Below the pieces are notes generated by a model. It did no database searches and had not been told where the DNA came from. It saw only the letters and a list, made by a program, of their open reading frames with translations. Positions 25,122 to 36,819 of a DNA stretch of 46,658 nt are shown in pieces. The position numbers and the translations under genes are program-made. Position 1 is the stretch's first letter, and each line of letters opens with the position of its first letter. Source of the DNA: Didymodactylos carnosus (lineage: Eukaryota; Rotifera; Eurotatoria; Philodinida; Philodinidae); contig CAJNOQ010000562.1 in NCBI GenBank assembly GCA_905250885.1, forward strand, positions 1 through 46,658, given 5' to 3'.

Positions 25122-27711
25122 TGTCCTTGTTTTTCTTGAGATTCGGAAATGTTTTTTTTGTTTTAGTAAATTAGCAATAAATTATGTTATCCTACCACTA
25201 GAAAGAGAAATAAAAACAATAGCTATGAATAAATCAGAGATTGAATTGAGCAATTCTGTTACTTGAGAAGAGAAGTGATGGACAAAAGTTCTTCTCTTTT
25301 CTTCTTCTCAATATTTAATAAAACGCATGTCGATCTAAGCACTCCAGGTCAAAACGCAATCTGAAAAAGAATAAAAGAAGTCAGCAATGCTTTACCTATA
25401 TACACAAACACAAAAAATTATAAGATCGTGAAACAATGAAAACTGCATATCTTCTTGAAAGAAGAAAGGAGTCAAAAGATGATCGATAATGCAGTAACTA
25501 AAATATAACAAACACAAAACACCATTTTTCGATAATGTTCAATGTTTTTTGTTCAAAAATATTCTCATAATATGTGACAGCAGTTTTTACTAACGTTTCA
25601 TTTTGTATGAATATACAATCCTTCAAAATTGTAATGTAATTGAAATGTTTAGCATTGCTTGTTATTATACGATCTAAAAATCATAAATATATTATCCACT
25701 AATAAAATATTATGATGCATATCTTTGGATATAGCTTTTCAGGATAAACTGTTAATTTCACGGGAGGAACGGAACACTGTATAGAATTTTAAGTTGGATG
25801 TGGCTTAATTGTGAATTGTGCGAATTGTGGTTTTATTGTTTATTATATAATGTGTCATTTTAATTATCATACACGTTGACTATATTAAAGTTTACATAAC
25901 TGAAAGGAAATAATACAGATTATTCTTCTACTTTGACAACTTTGTATTCCAGAAGAATAAATCAAGTACTCTCATTGATGATACATCGACGTTTTGCTTA
26001 AGTTGATTATCTGGTGAAACTATCGCTTTAAATGGAGTTTTCTTTATTGTTTTGGATAATGATCAGATATAAGGTTTTGACATATAGGAACATTCGCTCA
26101 TTACTAATAAACATTTAAATTCATCAATATTCCATTTATTCTGTTTTTTTCCTTGTTGAACACTTAATGCATTGACGACCATAGTTGCTTCATAAGCTAA
26201 CTTTATTTTGTAATTCAGATTTTTACATAAAGCAAAACGATTACCATATTTGTATATATATTTGTAAAATAGCAATCATAAATATATCAGTCATTGATAC
26301 TCTTTGTTTAATTACTGATATTTGTATTATGGCGAGTTTTCTTATTCAATAAGACGGTCACTTTTATTCGCAAGCCTTTCATATTCCAAAATAGTAAAAA
26401 TGGAACAGTAACCATATTCTTCTCATAAGTTTACTTTTTTCTTCTGCTTCTCTTACTCATTTATAAAGTACCTCAGTAGTGGACAACTTGACGTCTGTTT
26501 GAGAGATATTTCCGGTGTCAAATTATCAAATATTTTCTTACAATTGCTAATCAGTTTTCTTTAATTTCAACGGAAGGGATTTTAAGCTGAGCAGTTTTAT
26601 CATGAAAATAGGATGGACCCATAACAAGTAAATCAAAATAATAACAACTGAGCATCAATACTCAATCAAATATCGTTCGATCTGAATTATTGTATAAGAA
26701 ACAAAATTTTCTATGACATGTATCTAGAACAATAAGACAAGAAAAAGCTTTTAGAAACGAAAGTTATGCATGTTAAAACTTTATGAATAATATTGCAAGG
26801 TCGATCACACTTCTGTTGATGACTGACGACCGATGAACAGAATAAAAACGACCCACGCTTACGGCTATTCGCTATCATGTGCGCAAGTGCAATTGTAAGC
26901 ATCGTTGTAAGTCACCTGTTTACTAGTCATTGGTGCACAGTAATCAAATTACCAACACCAACAAGGACAGGATATAACGCCTACTCGCATTCCATAAAAT
27001 CAAGCTTGTTTGTTTATCAATCTGACGTTCCTGTTATATGAATTATTCAACTGCATCTTTTACCATCCGTGATTTCTTGTGAGAAATCCGGAAAGTATTC
27101 TCCGTCACTGGGTTTGGATACTCTAGGCGAAAACACTAGGCGCACAGCGTTAAGGACAACGTGATTTCACGTTGACACTAGCGTTTTGTGCCTAACTTGT
27201 ACGCCAGGCGTATCTTAACTCATTCACTGTTACTTTCCAATTCTGATAAAGCCATTTCCTAATTATGGTAAAGAACGGACTTGATATTTAAATTAATCCG
27301 AACATGGCATGAAAGAATTGACTGTTCTCCAAGATGCGCACACGGCGAAATGGTCAAGTTATTTTTATACTATTATTAGGATCAATATTTCTAAAAGGGA
27401 AAAATGGCTGACTAATACCTAGCTATAATACAGCAACGCACGCCATCTGTCGAAGGTGAAAATCGAAGTTAATTTGCTGTAAAATATCACGCCGCCAATT
27501 AATCCTATGTTCTGCAAGTTTTTTTGAGCATCTACTATCAAAAGTTTTCATTGAAATCAAAATAAATGTAAAAAACGGTGTGAAGTTGATGGAGAGAGAA
27601 AGAAACCAGCATTAATTGTGAAACAGAAGTTCAATAAATGTTTAATAATCAAACAACATTTAAAAAATTCAGAAATCGAACAGACAAAATAGAACAGAAT
27701 AATGACAAGGA
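25122..27711. other. Intergenic upstream of the Src-like kinase
   Basis: No supported gene. A 70-codon minus frame at 26063-26275 has coding-like composition but no motif or splice partner. The 26880-27480 part is less AT-rich and carries short scattered repeats (GGCGCACAGCGTTAAGGA / AACGTGATTTCACGTTG palindrome near 27156-27173). It should include the kinase promoter. Confidence 0.45.
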
Positions 27712-28091
27712 TTAATCATTCCATCTATGTCCACATGAAACACATTTGTAAAATGTTGTCATCGGTTCATCGGCAGATCTCGTTTGCAATTGCATAAAAT
27801 ATGCTTTTTCGTGTGCACATTTTGGACATCGAATGACTGTTGAATCAACATTTTCCCACGCTGCACTACCTAAAGAAACGAAATTACACATGATTGAGTT
27901 TAAATAACGGAAAAGACTCAAAAGGATTTACCTCCCAAGACATCATCTAGTTCTTTCAATCTTGTATACATTCGTTCGCTTATTTTTTGTTTGATATCAC
28001 AAATGTAGGGACATGTATTACAGGCCATTCTGTGGCATGTATCACCTTGTTCAATAATCAACATATTACCACACCGAGGACAAAAAAACAT
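27712..28091 (-). CDS. POLR3K: RNA polymerase III subunit RPC10 (POLR3K, yeast C11)
   Basis: Exons 27932-28091 and 27712-27869 (62 bp intron, phase 1) encode 105 residues; human POLR3K has 108. The N-terminal zinc ribbon uses CPRCGN and CNTCPY; the C-terminal TFIIS-like ribbon uses CPKC and CVSCGHRW. Between the second pair is the acidic hairpin QTRSADEPMT, whose Asp-Glu pair drives transcript cleavage in this family. The protein should sit on RNA polymerase III and act in termination, reinitiation and RNA cleavage. All key residues are present. Confidence 0.96.
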
Positions 28092-28693
28092 TTTTAAATC
28101 TAATCTTAAATAACAATAACTATATGAGAAAGATTATTAGACACTTCTAAAAGAATGGAGGTAAGAATAAAAACCGAATTCAAGGAGAATTGACATACTA
28201 CATTCAATTCTGAACACAAAGGATGAATCACTTACATTGAAAGAATTATAATTCATTTTAATCACAAATAATCTTCACAGGAATTAATCAACCTGAATAG
28301 AGGCGGCGGAATCGTAGGGAAAGTAGGGACGACGTCATTACAGATAAGGAGGGTTTAACCTCGTTGTTTAATCGTACAACGCCAATTAGGGACGAACATC
28401 AGAATTTTCTATTTCTTCCATAATTGGCTTTGCAGGGTTAAGCAACATCAAAGGCGACATCGAAAGTGAGAGTGAACAATTAGAGATGAATCAAGACTAA
28501 ACCAAAATTCTAAGCACAATTACTGGAAGGACATTTTTACATTTATTTTTAGTGTTATTTTAATTTAAATGAATTCAAAATGGTCTTCCCCAAGAGTAAT
28601 CAGTTTACTTTTACCTCTGAACCTGGTAAATGACATAAAAAAGTACATACGTATTAAGATAAAGCAGCTCAAACAAAACCAGCACACAATATT
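28092..28693. other. Intergenic between POLR3K and the GNAT gene
   Basis: Short space with no gene. The 28300-28450 part is less AT-rich and repeats the words AGGGACGA and GGTTTAA/GGTTAA, perhaps an old element. Confidence 0.4.
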
Positions 28694-29173
28694 TTAAATT
28701 TCTTCCTTTAAAATTGCATATAAGTGTTCGTCGACATGTTTTCCATTTTTAAAACAATGTTTTCTCAGAATACCTTCTTTGATAAAACCCACTTTTTCTA
28801 ATACGCGCATCGAACCAATATTCCATGAAAATACAAATGCTTCAATCCGTATAAAACCCCATTCATTCATAGCCAAATCTACTAATACGCGAATAACACG
28901 TGTCATTATTCCTTGGTTCCAATATATTGCACAAATGCCAATTAGTTCATTTGTTTTCTTTAGTCGAATAGAAAATATTCGATCGTTTGTTACTGATTTT
29001 TCAACCATCTCAATGAACGATATTGCATCTGACTCAGTGTACGGATACGGAAGGTTTAAAGTATTATTATAAATTGTTTCATTATTGCCATGTTTCGCAA
29101 TTGATGGAATATCATCTTTAGTGATAGAACGCGATATTATGAGCTCATCGTCTACTGTGTAGTTCAATGTCAT
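28694..29173 (-). CDS. GNAT-fold acetyltransferase, RimJ/RimL type, intronless, shortened core
   Basis: A single 159-codon frame. The start reads ELIISRSITKDDIPSIAKH, the usual first strand and helix; then LPYPYTESDAISFIEM, FSIRLKKTNELIGICAIY, WNQGIMTRVIRVLVDLA, and RIEAFVFSWNIGSMRVLEKVGFIKEGILRKH. The last block is the strong RimJ-like signature (R-x-EA ... N-x-x-S-x-x-VLEK-x-GF-x-x-EG). Members acetylate protein N-termini or small amines with acetyl-CoA; the substrate cannot be told. Compared with typical relatives, about 20 residues (the strand before the W-G-x-G acetyl-CoA loop) are missing between GICAIY and WNQGIM, and the loop itself is degenerate. Lack of introns and bacterial-style relatives raise the possibility of horizontal transfer, which is inference. 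Confidence 0.8.
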   Translation of the reverse strand: MTLNYTVDDELIISRSITKDDIPSIAKHGNNETIYNNTLNLPYPYTESDAISFIEMVEKSVTNDRIFSIRLKKTNELIGICAIYWNQGIMTRVIRVLVDLAMNEWGFIRIEAFVFSWNIGSMRVLEKVGFIKEGILRKHCFKNGKHVDEHLYAILKEEI

Positions 29174-29688
29174 TTTACTTTTTCTAAAACTTTTGACATT
29201 TACATGTGAATAATTTTACTGTGATATCGACAACCCTTTTTAAATCCAACTAATACGAGAATGAGCTTAGATATTTTTAGTGTTAGTTTTAGTCTTAGCT
29301 TAAAAATTTTTCTGCTAACACAATCTAATCTTATATTTTCTGTTTTTCATTTCAAATGATGAAATAGTTATGCAATATTACATCATCAAACACGGCAACA
29401 AGAAAAACATATAATTCAGCGACGCTGTTGTTGACTGGATTTCTTGTCTGAGAGAATTTTCACTACATTATGACATACAATATAGTTCTTTCGGTTAGTC
29501 TTCGTGGCTCTTCGGAACGACCTAGTACGCGGTTAGTGAGTAAGTATGAGACACTGGACAAGAAGTTGGACGAAAGAGCGTTGTTTAAGAAGTTAGACAT
29601 AAGCTAGAATATTTCTACCAGTAAATAAATATATCAACTTTAACTTTACTATTAACTAACTTTTCTATTAAAATAAAAACTATCACCT

Positions 29689-29982
29689 CTAGATATATCC
29701 AAGTTGTATTAAAACGATCATAATAGGAACTATAGACAGCTTGACTTCATATTGTCTATAATGAGCCGCCGTTTCTAGTATTTGACAAGCGTTTTTACGT
29801 CTATGCTTCGAATCTATGTTACAACAAATATTTTCTTTAAATAATTGCTCGAATGTATTTTGAAAACAATACTTCGCTGAGATAATAACACCAACATTTC
29901 GAAAAACAAAACAAGAAACCGACATATCCGTATGATGCGATATATTTTTTATTACGATTTTATTATCAAACAGAAAAAGCAA
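29689..29982 (-). CDS. Weak 97-residue frame, possibly a gene remnant
   Basis: Open frame containing CQILETAAHYRQYEVK followed by a hydrophobic tail (LSIVPIMIVLIQLGYI). Helical and somewhat protein-like, but no family recognised and no clear start or splice partner. Confidence 0.2.
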   Translation of the reverse strand: MLFLFDNKIVIKNISHHTDMSVSCFVFRNVGVIISAKYCFQNTFEQLFKENICCNIDSKHRRKNACQILETAAHYRQYEVKLSIVPIMIVLIQLGYI

Positions 29983-30849
29983 GTAGAAAGCTAAATAAAT
30001 GTGAGAAACATTTTATAAACATAACTATTTATAAAATCTACAATGGTGGGGCAGGAAAAATACAGGCTAAAGACGTTAGCTTTAGTTCTGAGTGTATGCC
30101 TGTCACTTTTAGAAGGATATAAGACAGGAGAAGAGAAAAATGTTTAAAGTAAAAATAAGAAATAAATGACTACGTCATGAGTTCTATCGGATTTTCATTG
30201 TTTCCATTGCTCGTTGTTTATCTCTTTCGAGAAAAAATGTTTACATTACATTTAAAGCACTTCAAACTTTAAACCATTCGGTTAGTACTTTATTGATAAT
30301 TTAATCGTTCGAGTTTAGCTATCTGGTATAAATTTATTTAAGCCAAGTATTGAGATTTTATCATTCAGTTTAATTTTATTGTAATGACATGGATGATCAA
30401 ATACCAACTCTGATAACCATTGCTATTTAAGATTGATCAGCGACTGTCACTGACTCCTTTAATGGATTAAATCTTAAATTTCTAGTACGTACTATGGTCG
30501 CAATGGTATCAGATAATGTAACAAACGCATAAATCTAACCCTCTTCACTGTATGCCAATCCCAACGCATGGTCAACACGCATTTTTAAAATATTACCACG
30601 AGTATTTTGTAATTTTTCTGCTTAAAAATATTGCAAACAATGCATTCATTTATTTTTTGTAAAACACCAAAGAAACCTTACAATTCGAATCACGTCCATA
30701 CCTAAAAGAATAGTACAGAAATACGTCATTGTTTTGTTTTTTTTCTTTCAAGAATTCTTCAGTATGTACCAGTGTACGAGATCGACCCTACTCCTGAATC
30801 AAAGTAGTCTCTAATCGAGATATCAATACTTTATTTCTGGACATTTTAC

Positions 30850-30960
30850 TTATCGTAACATATTTGTTTCCACATCGACAACATCTATTTCTCCAACTTC
30901 AGTACATAGTCTCCCAAGATCATCTCCATTTGGAGTATGACTATCCGGACTAATATAACA
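30850..30960 (-). other. Possible orphan terminal exon
   Basis: After an acceptor-like TATCCTAG on the minus strand the frame reads CYISPDSHTPNGDDLGRLC, then TEVGEIDVVDVETNML, then stop. The composition is more protein-like than the surroundings. No partner exon or family recognised; perhaps the last piece of a lost gene. Confidence 0.25.
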
Positions 30961-31533
30961 CTAGGATAAGTATAATTTCAGTTATAATCTGAAGCAAAAC
31001 CAACAAATAGTACTGTCAATTTTAGTAACCGGACATGTCCAAAAGTTAAACGCGCGAGTTAACTTTTCGAGGAAAAACATTCACAAGGGTGTCGCCGCAC
31101 TCCATAAAAAGAAAGTTGACTTTAAATACTACTAGATGTTTGAATGAACAATTATTTACTTTAAAGGTGTCTAAAACTTTTCGTTTTATTTTTTATTAGT
31201 AAGAATTAGTTGTACTGTAGGTTGTCTTCATGGCTAAAATTTTGCTAAGCAGATGCCGTACTTCTTGACTAGTCCCTTTGCAAGATTTATTATCTTTTAG
31301 TTTTATCATCAATAAAAAATACACAAAACGTTAGCGAAGCGAGCGTAGCATCATCTCAATTGTGTTCTCAGTAGTATGTAGTATGTAAGTGCTTAAAAAA
31401 ATGTAAGAAAAACATGATACCCAATAATAGTGATAGACAATGGTAGAAAAACTTAATGAGGGATGTTCTAACATTGAAAAAGAGACCCACGTGGATGTAG
31501 AAAAACAGGACAGCAATATCAATATGTCATAGA

Positions 31534-31776
31534 TGTCCAGTTATCATTATCTAGATAATAGCTATATAAATAGGATTTAAGGATATAAGGATAGAAAATA
31601 AGGATTTAAGAAGATAAGAGACACAAGGGACGGTGTGGGGGTGTGGGAAGGTGGCAGCATGAGAGTGAGTCACGAGACATTATTTTACCACTTTCTGCTA
31701 GGCGTGATTTCCGTTATCTTCTTAAATCCTTATTTCCTCTATGTATAGCTATTATCCAGATAACGATATTTGGACA
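31534..31776. mobile_element. 243 bp inverted-repeat element
   Basis: The left end TGTCCAGTTATCATTATCTA and the reverse complement of the right end TGTCCAAATATCGTTATCTG agree closely, and both continue GATAATAGCTATA. Inside, AATAAGGATTTAAGAAGATAA occurs in both arms; the left arm has an extra ~20 base GGATTTAAGGATATAAGGAT insertion. The spacer is GC-richer (GGTGTGGGGGTGTGGGAAGG). No clear target duplication; class unknown. Confidence 0.78.
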
Positions 31777-33266
31777 GCTCTCCAATATGTAGCTAGAAAA
31801 ACGTTGTATCTATGATGTAAGAGAAAACAGATTGTAGTTGTTTTCTACGTAGAATGTATACTTCTATTTTCTCTTCCTACTTAAGATTTTTCCACCACAT
31901 TGAAACTATGGTCCATTGGATCAATGCGCCATCATTACAAGCATCCAGGTTTACCTTTAAAACGCAATTTTTTGTATAAAAATCGAAAAAATGTTTCTCT
32001 GTGCTGTGAGCGAAAAAAACGCTTACTGGATATTAGTCAGATGACGCATCACACTAATGATAATGTATAACGGTGCTTAGACTTTACGATTAAGAAATCT
32101 GGTTTAGCTTGCTTTTTATCTAATAAACGGACTTACTGGGAGAGATGTCAAAACGCCACCACATCCATTGTGAATGTATCGACATTTTCATGCAATATTC
32201 TAGTCGAAGATTGCAATAGTGAGTTTGATAGCTTGTAAGTTAGATAGTTTACAGTGAGATGAAAGTAAGCTTAATATCTGAAAGATTACAAACAGCAACA
32301 TTACTTAAAACAATATATTTACAAGTACTCATAAATAATTGAGAAGAATTATTGTTATTTTTTTATCTGCTATGGGATATCTCAGGATCTTCACTGTAAA
32401 TTGCAGTCATGTCAATAGACAACAGTTATCCGTATTAGTTTATTTTCGTTTATTATTCTATTTCTACTCTTTTTTTTATTGTTTTCTTTTTATTTGTTTA
32501 TTTAGTAGTCTCTATCCATTACTCTATTTTTTTTTCTTTTGTCTATTTATCGTTAATTTCTCTTATATATTTGACTTGAGTCATTGTTATTTCAGATCGG
32601 TGACCTTTGATGACGCTCACTTTTCGTGAATAAATTAGTCTTAGTCTTAGATATTTGTATTTATGCAATCAATACTAAGAGAAACAAATCTTTATGAGTA
32701 AAACTGAATCAATTATTCGTCTCCTCCGGTCAACTTAATAATGTAAATATCAACTGCTTTTAAACACGATTAATCTGGTTGTCTAAAGGATCATCCTTCA
32801 CAGCACCAAATACCACAAATTCTCACTAACATTTTCACTTTCATGATTGGTTTAAACATATAGTTAGTGGTATATTTACAAAGAAAAACAGATTTTGATC
32901 AAAGAACACAAATACATCTCTGTAGATTCAGAAAAGTATTATTCCTTTTTTTCTTACTACTTATCGTAACTTTCTTGTTTAAAATTAATTTATTTCATGA
33001 AAGAAAACAAATGGCTAAAACTAATATATAACACACTTGCAATGTAGGTAACTCTACATAATTACTTTTATATTATGGGATTTTAGAAAAAAATGTAAAA
33101 TATTCAAAAAATAAGTTCATAACATGCTCTTTTTTCCTATTTCCTATTTTATACTTGTCAAAAGCATGTCATTTGATAAATAAAAAGAAAAAAATACCTA
33201 AAAAAAAACATTTGTTTTCTTTTTCGTGATTCAAAATGAATTATCACATACGGAAAGTGATATATT

Positions 33267-33724
33267 TTAAAATGCAAATAATAACATGAAAGCCATCATA
33301 AGACAAAATAAACCCATAGCTTCGGATAATGCAAATCCTAAAATAGCGTAAGAAAATAATTGCTGTTTTAAACTTGGATTTCGAGCATAACCAACGACTA
33401 ACGAGCCAAACACTGTTCCAATACCTAAACAAGATACACAAAACATAATACAATAAAAGTATTTGCCAGTAACTTTTTCTTTTAAATACCAGCTCCTGCG
33501 CCTGCTACTCCAACTGTAGCTGCTCCAGCTCCAATATATTTTGCTGCACTATCGATATCATAACGTATTGCTGATGTTTGAATTGAACGTTTAGGAGGCA
33601 TTGGAATAACAGTACTCAATGTAGGTAAGTGATTAAGAATTAAATTATTCTTCGCCGCTACGATTTGGGATAAGCGGCATAAAGCAGATGACGATACAAT
33701 TGGAAAACGTGTTATTGCTGACAT
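33267..33724 (-). CDS. ATP5MC: Mitochondrial ATP synthase subunit c
   Basis: Exons 33490-33724 and 33267-33424 (65 bp intron, phase 1) give 130 residues. The first 55 are a basic, Ser/Leu-rich mitochondrial presequence ending [12 protein letters not shown]. The mature 75 residues start [17 protein letters not shown] and form two membrane helices joined by the polar loop ARNPSLKQQ. The proton-carrying Glu is residue 113 (mature Glu58) in FALSEAMG. The mature part is nearly identical to the animal family; the ring of these subunits conducts protons in the inner-membrane F0 motor. Nothing is missing. Confidence 0.97.
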
Positions 33725-34326
33725 AATTTCTCAGTTATTTGAGCGCACGAAAGATAAAATCTAAAGATCAAAAACGAATTATTACTAATTAGTCATGTTT
33801 ATAATTTTAGGTTGTTTCACATCAGAAGAGGAAGTTTATCCATTAGAATCATCACTTTCTCCAAAGAAATTTTCCAGACTTTGCCCTCGTTCACACTAGA
33901 AAAATTAACTCAATTTTTCTGTTTGAGCTTAGAAAGGCAACTGTAGAACGTAAATTCAAATCGGTCGGCTGTTAGCAAGCCTCAACCTTTGAGAGTACTG
34001 AAGCCAGCAAGCAGCACAATTTTAGGGGTAATGTCAAAATCTTCGTAGCCTATTAAAGATTTTGATCTGAAAGCTCTCGAAGTTAACTTCGCGTTAGATC
34101 TGAAAATTTTGTAGTGTAGACGAGGCCTTTTCCAGACGTTTTTTCTGCGAAAATGACTACGCCACGCATGTAGTGATTACGTCTTAAGTTATAAATGCAC
34201 TCAATTCTGGATGTTTCATCAATAATCTTAGCTTAAAACAACCTCATCATAAGTTAAGATGAACTTAAATTAAGTAAATGTATTAGCACCGGTACGCTAG
34301 CTTCTTTTTTCCTACTTCATGTTTGT

Positions 34327-34368
34327 AGTTTGGCTTGACTCAAGCCAAACTACTCAAGCCGCTTGAGT
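34327..34368. repeat. Two adjacent perfect palindromes
   Basis: AGTTTGGCTTGA-C-TCAAGCCAAACT (12 bp stem) is followed directly by ACTCAAGC-C-GCTTGAGT (8 bp stem). The second shares GCTTGA/TCAAGC with the first, so alternative folds are possible. Directly downstream is the block that resembles 32571-32640. Confidence 0.85.
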
Positions 34369-35630
34369 CATTGATACTGAAGGTTGGGAACCTTTTATGA
34401 CTCTCACTTTGTGAATAAACTAATCTAGTGTGCCGTAAATAAGGATCCGTGGAAGTTAAAAGTTATCTGGCAATAGCAGCTGGCAAAAATGGTCGCCGAT
34501 GATTATTTTTTTTCTTTGCTTTTTTCTCTTTTCGTTGAATAAAAATTCAACCAATGTTTATATAGCCGATTAGATGTACTCTGTTTTCTATTCATCAATA
34601 CACAACAGATCGCAATAAAAAAACGTTCAGAAAATGACTTTATCGGAATTGCTAGAGAATCGAAATATCGTTGTTTCGTTTTAGCTCTAAATAGTAGCTC
34701 CAAGGAGTCAGGATCCAAAATGACGTGGCTAGTCTCTCCTTGATATGAAACAAATAATAAGACGTGTACGCTCTTTTTTTTTAGAGTGTAGGCTGTCAGT
34801 CAAAGGAAATAAATATGTTATTGGTACATCATTTCTGGCGTGAAGCAAACATCCAGCAGCATGAGTATCTCTATCAAAAACCAGAAGCGAACCATAAAAA
34901 TCTCATTTATTACAAACGCACTAAGAATGACGAATACCTTTAGGAAGTTTTGGGTTATTTTTTCTGCATCTCGAAAAGATTTATACGGAAAAATTTTCCT
35001 CGTACAAGAAAACACAGAAAGTAATTTTAGAGAACTGTGCAAATTTATTCTACTAATAACTGCCGTAAAATATGACAGAAAGTATTACAAAATATATTTT
35101 TTATGAGGGAAGCTCTTTGCTCGAGAGTCCAAACATTAATCCAAAGAAAGAGAGATAATTCTTTTTTTTAGTTCCTAAATTCGTATACAAAATAGAGATT
35201 CTGTCAAAAGAACTGCTTCGGCTTGCATATCAGGCCAAGTGGAAGTACATTGGACTAAAACAACTGCTGTCTGTAGTCGAGACAACTGTCTAAAAGCTTA
35301 ATTTGCCGAATAGCTCCTTCATGTTAATAAAAATTAAGTTAATAAAAATTAAACTGTGGTTTATAAGTTTGTACATAATTGTGCGAAGTTAATGTGTTCT
35401 TGAGTAATTTATTATCTCCCTAGTTAGATGTTCTTGCATAAATATTTTTTTATCAACCTGCTAGAAAGTGAATAGAACCGTTGAGTGTTCAGAAAATGTT
35501 CACCCATTAAAACGAATTGTAAACTTGACTGCATTGTTGTTCCAACTGTAATTTATCGATCAGTCGTTCTTAAAGGTTCTAATAGTGAGCGTATAGACTT
35601 CACTAGGGGTAGCTACTGGAACAAGCAAAT

Positions 35631-35879
35631 TACCCAGATCAAAAAGTCAGATCAAGATCTTACAAGATCTTATGAAATCTTACGGAAAAGCGTAGAAACG
35701 GATTCATCTTATAAAATCTTATAAAAATCGTACACGAATCTTACGAAATCTAATAAAATCTTACTATAAGATCTTACATCAAGAATCAGTTTCTGTGTTT
35801 CTTACAGAGTCTTACGAAATCAGACGAAATCATACAAGAATCTTATAGGATCTTACAGTAAGATTCTTTGACCTGGGTA
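35631..35879. mobile_element. 249 bp MITE with TA ends and AATCTTA-type internal repeats
   Basis: The left end is TACCCAGATCAAAAAGTC; the reverse complement of the right end is TACCCAGGTCAAAGAATC. If the terminal TA is the target duplication, the repeat starts CCCAG, a Tc1/mariner-type arrangement. The interior consists of about fifteen degenerate copies of AAATCTTA(C/T) and its complement. Confidence 0.72.
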
Positions 35880-36490
35880 GTGGTGAACGTTCTGAAAGCA
35901 CCAGCGGTAAATGCCTGATTAGACCAACAATACTAGTATTTTTTGACACGATTCTGTATATCTGTATGACGTTATATAGTTAGTACACCATCAGGACTGT
36001 TCATAGCACCATTACATCCACAGGCCCTCTCGCCATCCATCCCGTTCCGCCAGCTTCCAGCTCTACAATATTCACAGCACAGCCAATAAAATATAATCTT
36101 CTTTCTTTTGATTGAGCATTGTTGTCATTCTAATCAAGTTAACTGGTCAGGCTTTCTTTGAAGTTTTTTGAAAAGTATGTTTTCTTGCTGCTGTTGGGAT
36201 TATTGTACGGTATTTTATTTTGTTACTGAATGCAATCCGAAGTGGTTTGAATACAGCTCTAAATTACCGAAAAACTTTGGAAAAATGCAACTGCATATCG
36301 AAAAACCAACACGATGTGGCACTTTCAGTCCCAAAAAGATTAGTACCGCGTTAATCAAGAAGAAATTTTTTACAGTTCAACTACTGTCAGTTTGTAATAT
36401 AGAATGAGCTGAACATTTTTTGTTTCAGAAGTTGATGCTAATTCCGAAGTTGAGGTAGCGAAAAGACTTATTATTCCGGAAGCCCTTCTT

Positions 36491-36806
36491 CATATCACCG
36501 ACAAAAAATTAAAGTTCATTTAGAGTTAAAGAAAAGTGCTTTTTCGTATTCAGCACACTTGATAACCTGAAAAACTTTCTATTTTTAGCGAGAGGCATCG
36601 ACAAAAAGTTAAGAAAAATTTTCAAAATTGTATAATTTTATCATGGGAATTTTTCTGCGTCAATTTGTTTGAAAATGTTTCTTAACCTTTTGGCGGTACC
36701 CCTCGCTAAAAATAGAAAAATTTCCAGGTTATCAAGTGTGCTGAATACGAAAAAGCACTTTTCCTTAACTCTAAACACATTTTAATTTCTTTTAATCGGT
36801 GATGTG
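36491..36806. mobile_element. ~316 bp fold-back element
   Basis: The arms share ATCACCGA at the outer ends and then TTTAGAGTTAA-GAAAAGTGC, TTTTTCGTATTCAGCACACT, TGATAACCTG and CTATTTTTAGCGAGG in inverted orientation, more than 90% identical in the middle. Such close arms suggest a fairly recent origin. No coding frame, no confident target duplication. Confidence 0.82.
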
Positions 36807-36819
36807 TTGTAAGTTTTTC

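Larger units (their letters stand above)
29174..33266. other. 4 kb gene-poor stretch
   Basis: Apart from the element at 31534-31776 and the weak frames listed separately, I see no gene. 32339-32629 is a Phe/Tyr/Leu-rich frame arising from T-rich DNA. A block at 32571-32640 (CTTGAGTCATTG ... GTGAATAAATTAGTCT) recurs diverged at 34361-34427. Confidence 0.5.

Noticed and set aside
28779-29072. 97-codon plus frame antisense to the GNAT gene
   Set aside because: The minus strand carries the recognisable acetyltransferase; the plus frame has no motif.
32339-32629. 96-codon frame with apparent membrane segments
   Set aside because: Phe/Tyr/Leu runs come from T-rich low-complexity DNA.
34800-34900. 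Minus-strand peptide FDRDTHAAGCLLHARNDVP as a TnpB/Fanzor RuvC end (DRD-x-x-AA)
   Set aside because: Only one short motif-like match, with stops shortly upstream and no zinc ribbon or other RuvC blocks.
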